NCBI GenBank assembly: GCA_023935145.1
Contig: CM043699.1
Location: 72,697,638 to 72,761,637 of the forward strand
Direction of reading: 5' to 3'
Source: Bretschneidera sinensis
Lineage: Eukaryota; Streptophyta; Magnoliopsida; Brassicales; Akaniaceae
DNA length: 64,000 bases
Shown: one piece after another, positions 44,501 through 55,556 of the stretch
Numbering within the stretch: the stretch's first letter is position 1
How the letters are laid out: every line of letters begins with the position of its first letter
Made by a program: the position numbers and the translations under genes
Notes under the pieces: model-generated
What the model was told of the DNA's origin: nothing
The model's database searches: none
What the model saw: only the letters and a program-made list of their open reading frames with translations

Positions 44501-45359
44501 AATGAGGGACAATATCTTTTGATGAGCTAAAGTATAATCATACATTCCATTGCACTGCATGGCATTACATTTCATTTCATTAACAACTGATGTATGGATG
44601 AGGATTGACTCATTAAGCGGCATTTGTTGTGATTGGATTAGCCCATTAAGGGGCCTATATTGTAATTGTGATGTAATTGTTTCCCATGAGGGGCATGTAT
44701 TGTGAATTTAAGAATGTTATATGGAATTTGCTTGTGAACGAGTGATTTATTGTTGTGCATGGATGTGTTATGCACTACGAAATCCATGGTGAATGTGAGA
44801 GTGTTAATATTTTTGTAAAGATCGTTCTTGCTATTAAGAATTGAGAAAGTTAAATTGAAACATAAGTAAAATCTTAATATACTTAAAATTATGAAAAGTG
44901 ATTAATACAATAATATCTTAAATTAATATAATTTTTTTAAAGAAATCTCGCTAAGCTTTTTAGCTCATCCCATTCCTTTTTACTAACTTTTCAAGTCAGC
45001 ATAAGAAGACTTGTAGTCAGGCTTGAAAAAAATTTTCATTCACAACTTCCTCATTTCTTTGGTCCTTTAGAAGTCAAAGTTCGTGTTGGTTCAGTTGTAC
45101 AAAAGTGAAAAAAAATTTGTTGTAATAAAGCATGTTTCTTTGCACTTGTATCTTTTAGAAAACAAAAAAAAAATGTAAGAACTGGTTTATTGTATTGAAA
45201 AAGTTTTCATTATTGTAAAGAATTATGTTTGTTTAGAACAATGATGTTGGAAAGGTTTATCTTGTAAATTTTTTATGCTTGCATATAGTTCGGAGTGCTC
45301 GGAGTTAAAAGGTGATGATACCTCCTCGAGTAGAGCCTACCTAGGAATGGGTCGTTACA
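41507..45359 (+). repeat. 5' LTR of the second long-LTR element, with nested copia solo LTR
   Basis: About 2.67 kb after removing the insertion at 42601-43782. TATAAATAGAG at about 41761 is followed by a GA-rich leader and, at about 42240-42360, several CAGTCGACTG palindromes (CCAGTCGACTGG at 42264-42275, TCAGTCGACTGA at 42305-42316), here downstream of the TATA box. Confidence 0.82.
42601..43782 (+). mobile_element. Ty1/copia solo LTR
   Basis: 1,182 bp, TGTTGACCCA...GGTTTACA, flanked by GTGTG (42596-42600) and GTGTA (43783-43787), a target duplication with one change. CCAGTCGACTGG palindromes (42917-42928, 42991-43002 and variants to about 43095) lie upstream of a TATATAAA box at about 43193. 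The GCAACACCCGTGAAGTTGCAC stretch and the CAATTCACCCCCC end are typical of a large plant copia LTR group. A second, truncated copy starts at 47074. Confidence 0.87.
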
Positions 45360-46636
45360 TTTTTGGTATCAAAGCTTTAGATTTATGGCTATGTAGACTT
45401 AGTTGCATGATGTATGGCGCATGGGGTAGTTATAGCAAGTCGGTTATGTAGAGTTAGAGAGGATGCCGTTTAGGAGTTGAAACCAATAACGGTTTGAGTG
45501 GGGGTAATGTGTCTTAAGATTTAAATTGAGTCGACTTGTGTGTGGATGTTGTTTGAATTTGGTTTTGTTTGGAGTGAATTTGTGATGTTTGTGAATTGCT
45601 ATATTGATTGCCTTTAATGAGAATTATTGGTGTAATTTCTTTGACATGATAAAGTGTTTTGTCTAATTTATCATTCGTGTGTAATTGTTGAAATGTTAAA
45701 TCATGGTTTGTGTTGAAGCTTAATTTGAGGTGAAAAGAAGGATCATAATTACGAAATAAAAGATTTAGAAATTATATCTTCTTTAAATAGTTTTATTACT
45801 TGAAAGTTTAACTTTGGTTTGTTTGAACCTTGGTAAACTGTTAGTTAATTGCTTGTTAAAGAAATTAGAGACTTTTTCATGGGGATTCTTATTGTAAAAG
45901 AATAATATGTTTATTTTTTATCATTCTTTTCTTGCTGTATCTACCAGAGTACTTGCGAATGAGGATTGGTGTGAGTATTGTGTAATAATGGTATAAGAAT
46001 TGTCAGTATAGATAAAGTTTCGTGTAGTAGGTTTGTATGTGTGCTTGAGTGGTGAGTAAGGGCAAAGGTAGTTGTCTGAGTGTCAAACTGGGGTATGATA
46101 GAAGTTCAGATTGTGAAGTCTTTAGAAATTCTAGAAAAGTATGAGAGTTGGGGAAATAGTTTCGATTGTAGAGATTGTAAACACCTCATTATAAAGTGGG
46201 ATTTGAGAAGAACTATTGATATAATAGTAAGGGTTTAGACGGATCAACGATTATTAAAGGAGTAAATTGTGGGGCAAGTGGTTAATGTAATGAGTAAGGT
46301 GTTTTAAGGAGTGGTTAAGGTAAAACAAGAGTAACAATTCAAGTGGAGCAACAATGGTAATAAGTGATTTATAAACGAAGCTTTTGTGACATATGGACTT
46401 TAAGAGAAAGGGAAAGGAAAGCGTAGTCTTCTCAAGAAAAGTTTTAAGAACTCAATTAAAGTATCTTAAGATGGATTCAAAGTGCAGAATTTTAGTCAAG
46501 AACCAATTATAAATTTCGATAGAAAAAATATTGGAGAGTGATTTTTTGTTATGTGAAAAGTTGTAAAGGAGAAAAGTATAGTGAATTTTGAATTGATTTT
46601 AATGATAAACGAAGTGTGATAGTCGAAGAATTTATA

Positions 46637-46672
<36 letters not shown>

Positions 46673-47073
46673 AAAAAGCCTTGAGTTTAGAGTTAAGATT
46701 GAATAACTATTTAGTTGCCATTACTGAGCGAGTCTAATAGTTTTATTTTTCTTTGAGATTTACATGTGAGAAATTTTAATTTGGATGTAGTAAGAGGTAT
46801 GTGTTGATGAGTTAAGATATTTTTAGTGCTTGAAAGACTAAAGGTTGACGAATAACTTGTTTTAGTTATGGTTAGAGTATTAGGAAAAAGATAACTAGCA
46901 AAATATGGTAGTTATACTTAGCAAAGGAGATTACTTTTTGAGTAGAGAAGTTAAGAAGATGTTGATAGGACACTAAGAGTCCAGTAAGGTATGAAAGTAG
47001 TAAGGCGATTATGCTGAAAGAGGAGTGGGTGTATATTCAAGACCCTTGGATTGTTAGATAAAAGATTGTAGGC
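45360..47073 (+). other. Non-coding interior of the second long-LTR element
   Basis: Collinear at its start with the minus strand of about 36010-35700 (GCATGATG-ATG-GG-TAGTTATAG, AGTCGGTT-TGTAGAGTTAGA). It contains a 32-A run at 46638-46669. No supportable ORF on either strand. Confidence 0.7.
45364..45380 (+). other. Primer binding site, initiator tRNA-Met type
   Basis: TGGTATCAAAGC then TTTAG, one change from the canonical site, four bases past the LTR. Confidence 0.85.
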
Positions 47074-47485
47074 TGTTGACCCGTATTTGATGTTAATAAT
47101 GACAAAACACTACTCTAATTGAACTAACAGTTTTATCTAAGTGTTTAAGCGGTAAAAGCATTCAGTACAGAAACAAGATGCAAGAACTCAACACGAGTCA
47201 GATACCAAAACAAGACAGAAGATCTAGAATAGACATTAAGGTAATTGAAACAATTGTAAATCTCTTTTGCTCAATTATATAGCTTGATATGTGACTCAAT
47301 TTACAAAAGACTTTGACAAAACTATTATACAAAAATTTTTAAGTCAAAAACTGTTTTGAAAACATAAAAACTGGGTTGAATGACAACACAGTCGATTGGG
47401 TCTATATACCAGTCGACTGGGATATGGGACAGAAGGTTCCCAGTCAACTGGTGTTAAGGACCCAATCGACTGGTCCTCACCCAAA
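47074..47485 (+). repeat. Truncated copia LTR, second copy
   Basis: TGTTGACCCGTATTTG onward matches 42601-43010, including the CAGTCGACTGG cluster (about 47390-47480), then stops at a junction with gypsy gag sequence. Confidence 0.85.
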
Positions 47486-47935
47486 TAGCTGCTGTGGAGA
47501 GGAAACTAGATCTGCTTGTTAAAGCCATGACTTCTCAGAACGCCTCACCTAGTCCACCAGCTACATCACTCTAGGTTTATGCTATATGTTGCTGTTTTGA
47601 TCACACTACTGAAAATTGCTCTTTTTCTACATCTGCAGATCCAGGCAAGCAAATTATGTGGGACCAAACAATTATCAGCCAAAGAACAACCTATATGCAA
47701 ACACTTACAATCCTGGATGGCAAAACCACCCCAACTTCTCTTTGAGCAACAATCAGACCTTCAAGAGCAGCAAAGGAAATCCCAACAAGCAGCCCACTCA
47801 GTTCCCAAATCCAAGAAAAGTGACCTAGAAAGTCTTGTGAGGCAATTGGCCACTCAATAACAACAGTTGATGGCCTCACAAGATCAGTTCATGGCAGATG
47901 AAAGGCAATTTCGGACTGAGATGAGACAAACCACT
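47486..47935 (+). pseudogene. gag: Athila-like gypsy gag fragment
   Basis: About 47630-47830 reads QANYVGPNNYQPKNNLYANT, YNPGWQNHPNFSLSNNQTFK and KQPTQFPNPRK, the region just after the gag zinc knuckle in Athila-type elements. A shifted piece, KSDLESLVRQLATQ-stop then QLMASQDQFMADERQF, continues to the LTR at 47936. The next element inserted here (left flank CCACT). Confidence 0.7.
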
Positions 47936-49182
47936 TGATGAGAGTCATAAAATGCATCTTAATAGTACTTATTTGTTAGCATTTTAAGGTTAATCTAGGG
48001 TTGAATTACTCATTTATACCTTAACAATTCTAAAGTATCATTCTTGGATCATTGATCTATTTTGGTGCATTTTCAGGTACTTTAAGTTCAAAAGAGATGG
48101 AAAAGCTATCAATGCTTAAAAGCGCCAAGAGTCTATGCATATCAGAGTAAAAAGAGTGGTTTCAGAACTGTCCATGCTGCAGCACAGAAGGGCGAAGCCG
48201 TGGCCTCCAGAAAGCATTTAGAGCCCATAAGACATTAGTATGCTCCGTGGCCTGGAGGGTCTGAGCTGCGGCACCCAGAACCTTGCAAAATCCGGACACC
48301 AGTGTGCGCCGCAGTGCGAGCACGATGCCCTGTTTCCTAATTAGGGTTTTAATGATAGTTTAGACCTGAAAATACCCTAGAACCTTTTATATTATAAATA
48401 GATCACTTAGGGTTTTATAATGGGCATTCATCAAGGTTGAAAAATTGAAGAAAACTGCCACACTCTTCTCCATTACGGTGTTCAAGCATGAGCTCGATGG
48501 CCAACTAATCTCCAAGCAAGGCGAAGGGATGAATTCTTAGGTGTAGTTGTTCTTATTTCTATTCTTGATTCAGTTGTAGTTCAAATTTATTGTTAAACAT
48601 TGTTATGATTTACTCTTTGATTTAATTAAAAGATTTTCTCTTAATCTGGTGATTGCATCTTCCTCCTCTATATGAGTCTAGTCATGCTCTTCTTATGTTA
48701 AGTTATTGGATGTGATTGAGTCCGGTAGATTTATCTTTTAGGTTTGTCCATTACTGCGATATTGTCATTGAGATATATTGTCATTTCTTGAAAAATCTAT
48801 AAGATAGGTCATATGTGCTTGAATCGAAAGTAAAGAGTACTTCATAGCAATCACATTAGGGTTTACATGTGCTTTGATTGAATATTCACCGATTGCTTGT
48901 TTGAGATGTGAAACTAGCAATCGAGATAAAAACAAATTGAATCGAGAGTGGAATAAGCCAACGAACCTAGGGAGGATTCCGAGAACCTTGTTGTTTCTCA
49001 TTTATATTCTTCATTATATTTACACAATTTTCACACATTACTTTATTATCAAAACTCATATTCTCTCACTTGATCTTTATCGTTCATGTTAAGGTTTACA
49101 CTTTCCCTTGTAATTCGCTTTTCCTTATGGGATCGACACCTCAACTATACACAATAACCGCATATTAGTTTAAGTGTAATCA
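47936..49182 (+). repeat. 5' LTR of the gypsy element
   Basis: 1,247 bp, TGATGAGAGTCATAAAATGC...GTGTAATCA. It is related to the TGATAAG LTRs, sharing the start, a GGTGTAGTTGTTCTTAT block and end structure. The GC-rich block is at about 48165-48330 and TATAAATAG at about 48393. Confidence 0.85.
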
Positions 49183-49187
49183 AATTT

Positions 49188-49205
49188 TTTCGCCGTTGCC
49201 GAGGA
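49188..49205 (+). other. Primer binding site, tRNA-Asp type, degraded
   Basis: TTTCGCCGTTGCCGAGGA; GCCGTTGCCG core intact, three changes elsewhere. Confidence 0.75.
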
Positions 49206-49338
49206 AACACGCTTAAATACAAGGAAGATTGTCAACTTTGAGACAAGACAGTAATATTATTCTTTTCTCTTTGTTTTGATTTTCTGATCTTTTTTTATTA
49301 TTCTGTTTCATTTATTTCCACTCTAACTCATTTGGTGT

Positions 49339-51129
49339 ATGCTTAGACCGAGAGATTCGCGAGGTAGGTTCATTAGAGGACCCGAAATAGAGTTACCCAC
49401 TCCTTCCATGTCCGTTAGTGAAACCTCACCTAGATCAAACCATAGTGTACCCCTAAATGAGAATTTAGAGGATTTTGTTAACATGGATGATAACTCCAAT
49501 GAGAATGTTGCTAGGACATTTAAGGATTACTTCCATCCTAGCATAACAGCCACACCATCATGCATCATGTTTCCAGCCAATACTCGCCATCAAGATTTTA
49601 AAACAGGGATGACATAGTTACTCCCTATGTTTCATGGCTTAGAAAATGAAAACCCATATGTGCACATTAGGGAGTTTGAGGAAGTAGTTGTGACTTTTCA
49701 TAGTCAAGATGCAACTGATAACATCGTGAGACTTAAGTTCTTTTCTTTCGCTTTGAAGGATAGAGCTAAGAATTGGCTATACTCGCTGAGACAACGATCT
49801 ATTGGGTCATGGAATGAGATGACTCAGGTCTTCTTTAATAAATACTTCCCTCAACATAAGACAAATGCTTTAAAAAGGAAAATCTCCACCGTTGCACAAA
49901 AGGACAATGAGACTTTGTATCAGTCTTAGGATAAATTTAAGGAGTTGTTAAGTATGTGTCCTCACCATAGGTATGAGAATTGGCGCTTAGTGAGCTATTT
50001 TTATGAGGGACTTACATATAGAGAGCGCTAATTTGTAGAGATGATGCGTAATGGTGAATTCTTACAAAAAGATCCTGATGCGGCCATAAAATACCTCAAT
50101 GAGCTTGCTGAAAAAGCTCACACTTGGACTGGACCTAGTGCTACTGAAAGCACAAATAGGTCATGACCTGTAGGAAACCCAAGTGGTTGTGGAATTTACC
50201 ATCTTAGGGAAGAAGAAAACCTAAAGGCTAAGGTTGAAATGCTCATTAGGGAGTTAGATGCATTAAAGACTAAGGGCCCAAAGACAACACATGTGGCTAA
50301 TCATGCCGAATCTTTGGAACCATGTTTTATGTGTGGCGGGGTAGGTCATCCCGCCCAAGAGTGTCCCACATTTGTTGATATGAGAGGGATGTATGAGGAA
50401 CAATGTAATGCCTTAGGCATGTACAAGAAGCCTTTGGCATCCTTCTCTAATACCTATAATCCGAGGTGGCATAATCACCCCAATTTCAATTGGAAGTCTG
50501 AAAACCATCAGCTTGCACAACCCCCTAGATCATATCCTGCACCATATCATGCACCCTTATCCTCTAGGAGTTCTTTATAAGACACTTTATATGCTTTTAT
50601 TGAGGCACAGGGTAAGATAAACCAAAGATGTGAAGCATTAATTACGTAGGTTGTTGAAGAGAACAAGGAAAAAAGGAGCCAAGTGTCCAAATTGATGGGC
50701 TCCTTGAGTGTGAATGAGCGAGGTAAGTTCCCTTCTCAAGCTCAGTCCACACCCCATGGTCAACACATGGCACAAGAGAATCTAAAAGATGTGAATGCCA
50801 TTGTGACAGGAAGTGGTAAGTCATTACACATCCCAACAACGAACAAATCAGAGGATGTGGAAAAGGTTCAAGGTAGTAGTGATGCCAAGCTGCCCAAGGA
50901 CCCTAAGGTCACCAAGAGTCCTGTTAAGGCACCATTCCCTCAAGCCTTAAAATCAAACAAGAAAACTCTGGACCTAAACAATGAAATCCTAGAGAAACTA
51001 AGGCAAGTAAAAATTAATCTTCCTCTTTTGCATGTGATTAAACAAGTTCCTACTTATGCAAAAGTTCTCAAGGATTTATGTACAGTTAAGAGAAAGCAAA
51101 ATATAAAGAAGACAGCATTCCTGACATAA
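49339..51129 (+). pseudogene. gag: Ty3/gypsy gag
   Basis: Starts MLRPRDSRGRFIRGPEIELP. The Retrotrans_gag core is 49627-49929 (HIREFEEVVVTF, FALKDRAKNWLYSLRQRSIG, FNKYFPQHKTNALKR). The zinc knuckle CFMCGGVGHPAQEC is at about 50323-50364, followed by YNPRWHNHPNFNWKSEN, a coiled-coil-like MSKLMGSLSVNERGKFPSQA, and PFPQALKSNKK...YAKVLKDLC before a stop at 51127. Stops also interrupt at about 49617, 49927, 50030 and 50164. It is the particle coat precursor and the reference for what the non-autonomous copies have lost. Confidence 0.9.
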
Positions 51130-51598
51130 CAAGTTAGTTCTTTAATTGAGCAGAGGATTCCCCCCAAATACAAGGATCCTAGTTGTCCAACCATTGCATG
51201 TAGTATTGGAAATCATGAGGTTGGACAAGCATTGCTAGATTTAGGAGCTAGTGTGAATTTAATGCCATTTTCTATTTATTTGCAGCTGGGGTTGGGAGAA
51301 ATAACACCCACCGCTGTGGTGTTGCAATTGGCTGACCGTTTAGTCAAAGTACCCTGGGGCGTGGTAGAGGATGTTCTAATTCAAATTGATTAATTTTATT
51401 ATCCTGTTGATTTCCTAATTCTTGAACTACCTCTAAAATTCCTTTGATTTTGGGTAGACCTTTCCTTGCCACTGCAAATGCTCTTATTAATTGTAGGAAT
51501 GGACTCATGAAACTGTCCTTTGAAAATATGACCCTCGAGGTGAACATCTTCAATGTTGCAAAACAGCCAAAAGATGATGATGAAAGCCACTAGTTATA
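51130..51598 (+). pseudogene. pol: Gypsy aspartic protease
   Basis: Reads CSIGNHEVGQALLDLGASVN then LMPFSIYLQLGLGEI and VLQLADRLVKVPWGVVEDVL, with active site DLG in place of DSG or DTG (51247-51255). Stops at about 51390 and a frameshift near 51448 follow, then NCRNGLMKLSFENMTLEVNI and the end of the protease-RT linker. Confidence 0.82.
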
Positions 51599-51599
51599 C

Positions 51600-52690
51600 A
51601 TGATTGAATCACTCATCGATAGGCGAGTTTCTATAGCTCATGATTTTGATCCTCTTAAGTATTTTCTTGTTAATTCTAAGTTTGATTCTATTAATAATAA
51701 ATATGATGTAATTGATATTTGTACTATTTTTGATAAAGCTCAGGATTATGGACTCAGGTATGGTAATCGAAGTTTGAGGAGTTACCTGAGAGAAGCGAGA
51801 AACAAATTCTCTCAAATGTGGAAGCACCTAAAGTTGAATTGAAGCCTCTACCTAAGGGTTTAAAGCATGTCTTCCTCGGTCCAGGTGATACTTTTCCTGT
51901 TATTATCTCATTTGAATTGTTTGAGTCTCAAGGTGAGAAATTAATTCGGACCTTAAATGAACATAAGTCAGCCTTAGGTTGGAGCATGGCTAATTTAAAA
52001 GGTATTAGTCCCCTGGTCTGTTCTCATAAATTTAATTTAGATGAAGGAACGAGCTCTCGTAGAGACCCCTAGCGTAGGCTTATCCCCACTATGAAAGAAG
52101 TGGTTAAAAATGAATTGTTGAAACTATTAGATGCAGGAATTATATATCCAATAGCTGATAGTAAATGGGTAAGCCCTACATAGGTCGTTCCTAAAAAGTC
52201 AGGTGTCACTGTGGTAAAGAATGACCTAGGAGAGTTAGTCCCTACAAAACTTGTGACTGGGTGGTGAATGTGCATTGATTACAGAAAATTAAATGCTGCC
52301 ATCCAGAAAGACCATTTTCTACTACCTTTTATCGATCAAATTCTTGAGCGTGTAGCTGGTCATCCTTTTTATTGTTTCTTGGATGGTTATTCTGGTTATT
52401 ATCAAATTGAAATTGCATTAGAAGACCAAGATAAAACCACTTTCACTTGTCCCTTTGGTACTTCTGCTTTTTGTAGAATGCCATTTGGATTGTGTAATGC
52501 ACCTGCTACTTTTCAACGTTGCATTATGAGCACTTTTAGTGACATGGTTGAAAATTGCTTGGAAGTTTTTATGGATGACTTGACTGTTTCTGAATCTTCA
52601 TTTGATGCATGCTTATTGAATTTAGAAAGAGTATTGATTCGTTGTGAGGAGAAGGAATTAGTTTTAAATTAGGAAAAATTCCACTTCATG
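51600..52690 (+). pseudogene. pol: Gypsy reverse transcriptase
   Basis: Pre-RT region KPLPKGLKHVFLGPGDTFPV (51818 on), then LLKLLDAGIIYPIADSKWVS (with a stop), MCIDYRKLNAAIQKDHFLLP, FYCFLDGYSGYYQIEIALED, FTCPFGTSAFCRMPFGLCNA, PATFQRCIMSTFSDM, and the catalytic FMDDLTV (52570-52590). It continues to KELVLN-stop at 52672. The catalytic aspartates are present. Stops at about 52070, 52180 and 52265 break the frame. Confidence 0.9.
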
Positions 52691-53425
52691 GTACCTTTAG
52701 GTATTGTCTTAGGGCATATTGTTTCTTCTAAGGGGATAGAGGTTGACCAATCTAAGATTGAATTAATCTCTAAGTTGCCTACACCTAAGACAGTAAAGGA
52801 TGTGAGATCCTTTCTTGGTCATACGGGTATTTATAGGAGGTTCATACAAAAATTTTCCACTATATCTAGACCACTATATGCCCTCCTAGTTAAAGATACC
52901 CCATTTGAGTGGACACAAGCTTGTCAATAGGCCTTTGAAATGCTAATTGGCAAGTTTACTTCAGCACCTATAATGAAGTCACCTGATTAAACTTTACCTT
53001 TTGAAATCATGTGTGATGCTAGTGACTTTGCTGTAGGTGCTCAGATGAATTACTCCACCACTGAAAAAGAATTGCTAGTTGTAGTGTCTGCTTTGGATAA
53101 GTTTTGTGCTTATTTGATTGGTTCTCCTATTCTTATTTTCACAGATCATGCAGCCCTTAAGTACCTTCTTACAAAGAAGGATGCTAAGGCACGACTAATA
53201 CAGTGGATCTTACTTTTGCAAGAATTTGACATCACCATCAAAGACAAGAAAGGAGTAGAGAATGTGGTGGCTGACCATCTCTCGAGGCTCACATTTGAGG
53301 ACATCTTTGACGACATGCCAATCAGGAATGATTTTCCCGATGAGCAATTACTCTCTATTACTTCTCTACCATGGTTTGCTCATATCATGAATTATTTGGC
53401 TACTAGTGAGATACCAATGGATTAG
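52691..53425 (+). pseudogene. pol: Gypsy RT connection and RNase H, internally deleted
   Basis: VLGHIVSSKGIEVDQSKIEL, VRSFLGHTGIYRRFI, PLYALLVKDTPFEWTQACQ-stop, then [20 protein letters not shown]. Plant relatives normally have about 25 residues (VLGQR...YASRTLNDA-like) between FAVGA and the [11 protein letters not shown]lu motif; these are missing. [20 protein letters not shown] and VVADHLSRL complete the domain. Confidence 0.87.
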
Positions 53426-54163
53426 AGCGTTCAAGACAAGAGGAAGTTCATAACTAAGGTACGTAATTTTTATTGGGATGACCCTTGTCTTTTCAAATAC
53501 TGTCCTAACCAAATTTTAAAGTGTTGCATCCCTAATGAAGAGATTGCCAGTGTCTTGGAATTTTGTCACTCCCAAGCTTATGGGGGCCACTTTTCAATGA
53601 AAAAAACCGCTGCAAAAATTCTACAGTGTGAATTTTATTGGCCCACCTTGTTTAAAGATCCAAACATCTATTGTCACTCATATGAAAGGTGTCAGAAGTT
53701 AGGAGTTGTGTCTCGTCGTAATATGATGCCCTTAAACCCAATTTTAGTGATTGAAATCTTTGATTGTTGCGGCATTGATTTTATGGGACCATCCCCTCCT
53801 TCGTTCAGATATCAATATATCATTGTGGCAATAGATTATGTGTCAAAATAGGTAGAAGCAGCAGCTTGCAGAAGCTGATAATAGGACGGTAATTAAATTT
53901 CTTAAAGAAAATGTGTTATCTCGATTTGGTACACCACGTGCTATAATTAGTGATCAAGATACACATTTTTACAACCGTTATTTTGAAGCTTTGATGAGAA
54001 AATATGGGGTGTTACATAAGATTTCTACTGCCTACCACCCTCAAACAAGTGGAAAGGAAGAACTTGCAAATAGGGAAATTAAGTAAATTTTATAAAAAAC
54101 AGTCAACCCGGATCGTAAAGATTGGTCTTTGAGACTAGTTGATGCGTTTTGGGCTTACCGTAC
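53426..54163 (+). pseudogene. pol: Gypsy integrase, truncated by the tandem array
   Basis: H2C2 finger: FCHSQAYGGHFSMKKTAAKI then YCHSYERCQKLG. The rve core has GIDFMGPSPPSF (first Asp), ISDQDTHFYNRYFEALMRKY (second Asp) and a Glu in EELANREIK; relatives have GQAE or similar there. It ends LVDAFWAYRT at 54163. Two stops near 53850-53880 and one at about 54085 break it. Confidence 0.9.
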
Positions 54164-55556
54164 TGTTGTGAGTTTTAAATTACTCGCAAGCGCACAAGTC
54201 ATTTGCAATATAGTGCTGTGCAAGTTCGAGGTCGAATCCACAGGGAATTGTGTTGTGAAAATGTAATTTAATCTAAACTAACCTTATCTGAACCTAGTTC
54301 CGAATTGCGAATTATATTTTGCAAAACAAATATAAACTAAACTAAATTGATTTAAAAACTAATGATAAAAACACTAAGGTTTCTGAATCCACCCCACCAA
54401 AGTAAAGCATATATTTTCATTTTCTATAAAAATAATCTATCAAAACATTCCATGAATCCAACTTTAAGCAAATCACAACAAATATCTCAATTAAACCAAA
54501 ACAATCTAACGTATCCGCTTTTCACAAATCACAAAGGATATCCAATTTAATCAAAAATGATTCGATGTATCTATCAGATGAAACACACGAATATCCAACA
54601 GAACAATTTAAAAACTATCAATCATAAGAATTTACTCAAACAATTGACCATAACATTTATACTAAAAAAAAAAATCAGAATTGTATAAACAAATCTGAAA
54701 ATCTTATGCCAAACAACGGCGAGGCTTCATCTTCAACCTTAGTTGAAGATTTTAGCCACTCATAATCATGAAACTAAAGTTCACAATAACAGTGCTAAAC
54801 ATTAAACTAACAAAAACGGTAAATTAAAACTGACTATACATGGGAGAAATTCCACTCGCTGTTGGGCGGCGTTTCCCCTCGTGGTACCAAAGCATTTGGA
54901 GATCCACCAGAATGCTAGTAGAAGTCCTCCAAATTACACCAAAATGGCACTTGGATTGTTCACTAAAGATTAAGCGAAGAGGGGCTTATATAGGGAAACA
55001 TCACAAGTGCAATGTGTTTCTAATCCGATGTGGGATACTGCAGATTCCAACTTTTGCTCTTTGACCTTTATCTACTAAAACAATCATAACTTTCTCTAGA
55101 AAAATCATTTTATTGATCCGTAAAATTTCTCAAAAAATAGACATCCGGATCTTTCCAAGCATATATGGCTCACTCCTAGTTCTTCCTGAATCAATACAGT
55201 TTAATCCTAAAATATTGCTGATCTGTCACGCTGAAATCATGCACAGCCTGACCTTTGTCTGCTAAAACTGCCATAACTTTCTCTAGAAAAATCATTTTAT
55301 ATATCCGTAAAATTCCCCAGAAAATAGACATCCGGATCTTTCCAAGAATATATGACTCATCTCTTGGTTCTTCTTGAATCAATACAGTTTAATCCTCAAA
55401 AATGGCTGATCTGTATGAGCAATTCTGACAATTTAGTGAAACTCCTTTCCAAGCTTGTAAACCTGTAAAACAACGAAAAACAACTCAAAGTAACAAATTC
55501 CTAAACTAACAAATGTAAATTAAGTGACCAAAATATGCAATATTTAGCACTCATCA
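54164..55556 (-). repeat. Array LTR1
   Basis: 1,393 bp. On the minus strand TGATGAGTGC...CTCACAACA. It holds the 188-bp U3 duplication (repeats at 55193 and 55381), a TATATAA box at about 54987-54993 (minus), the GCTTTGGTACCA block and the perfect hairpin at 54729-54750. Confidence 0.94.
54729..54750 (-). other. Conserved LTR hairpin, perfect stem
   Basis: ATCTTCAACCTTAGTTGAAGAT: 9-bp arms around a 4-base loop, downstream of the TATA box on the minus strand, so likely in the transcript. Confidence 0.72.

Larger units (their letters stand above)
41507..47073 (+). mobile_element. Second long-LTR LARD-like element, 3' end lost
   Basis: Plus strand: LTR 41507-45359, primer site 45364-45380, and a non-coding interior to 47073, where a truncated copia LTR begins. 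The LTR ends (TGTAGAGCCC...GTCGTTACA) and the interior match the minus-strand element at 16270-39328 but are clearly diverged. No coding homology is seen. Confidence 0.8.
47936..54163 (+). mobile_element. Ty3/gypsy element with the fullest pol, cut in integrase
   Basis: 5' LTR 47936-49182, degraded tRNA-Asp-type primer site, then gag, protease, RT, RNase H and integrase in gypsy order. The unit ends at 54163 inside the integrase (AFWAYRT) where the tandem array begins, so the element's 3' part should lie beyond the window. Its gag matches the leftmost element. Many stops make it non-functional. Confidence 0.9.

Noticed and set aside
49339..54163. An active autonomous gypsy element
   Set aside because: Stops in gag, protease, RT, RNase H and integrase, an RNase H deletion, and interruption by the array exclude activity.
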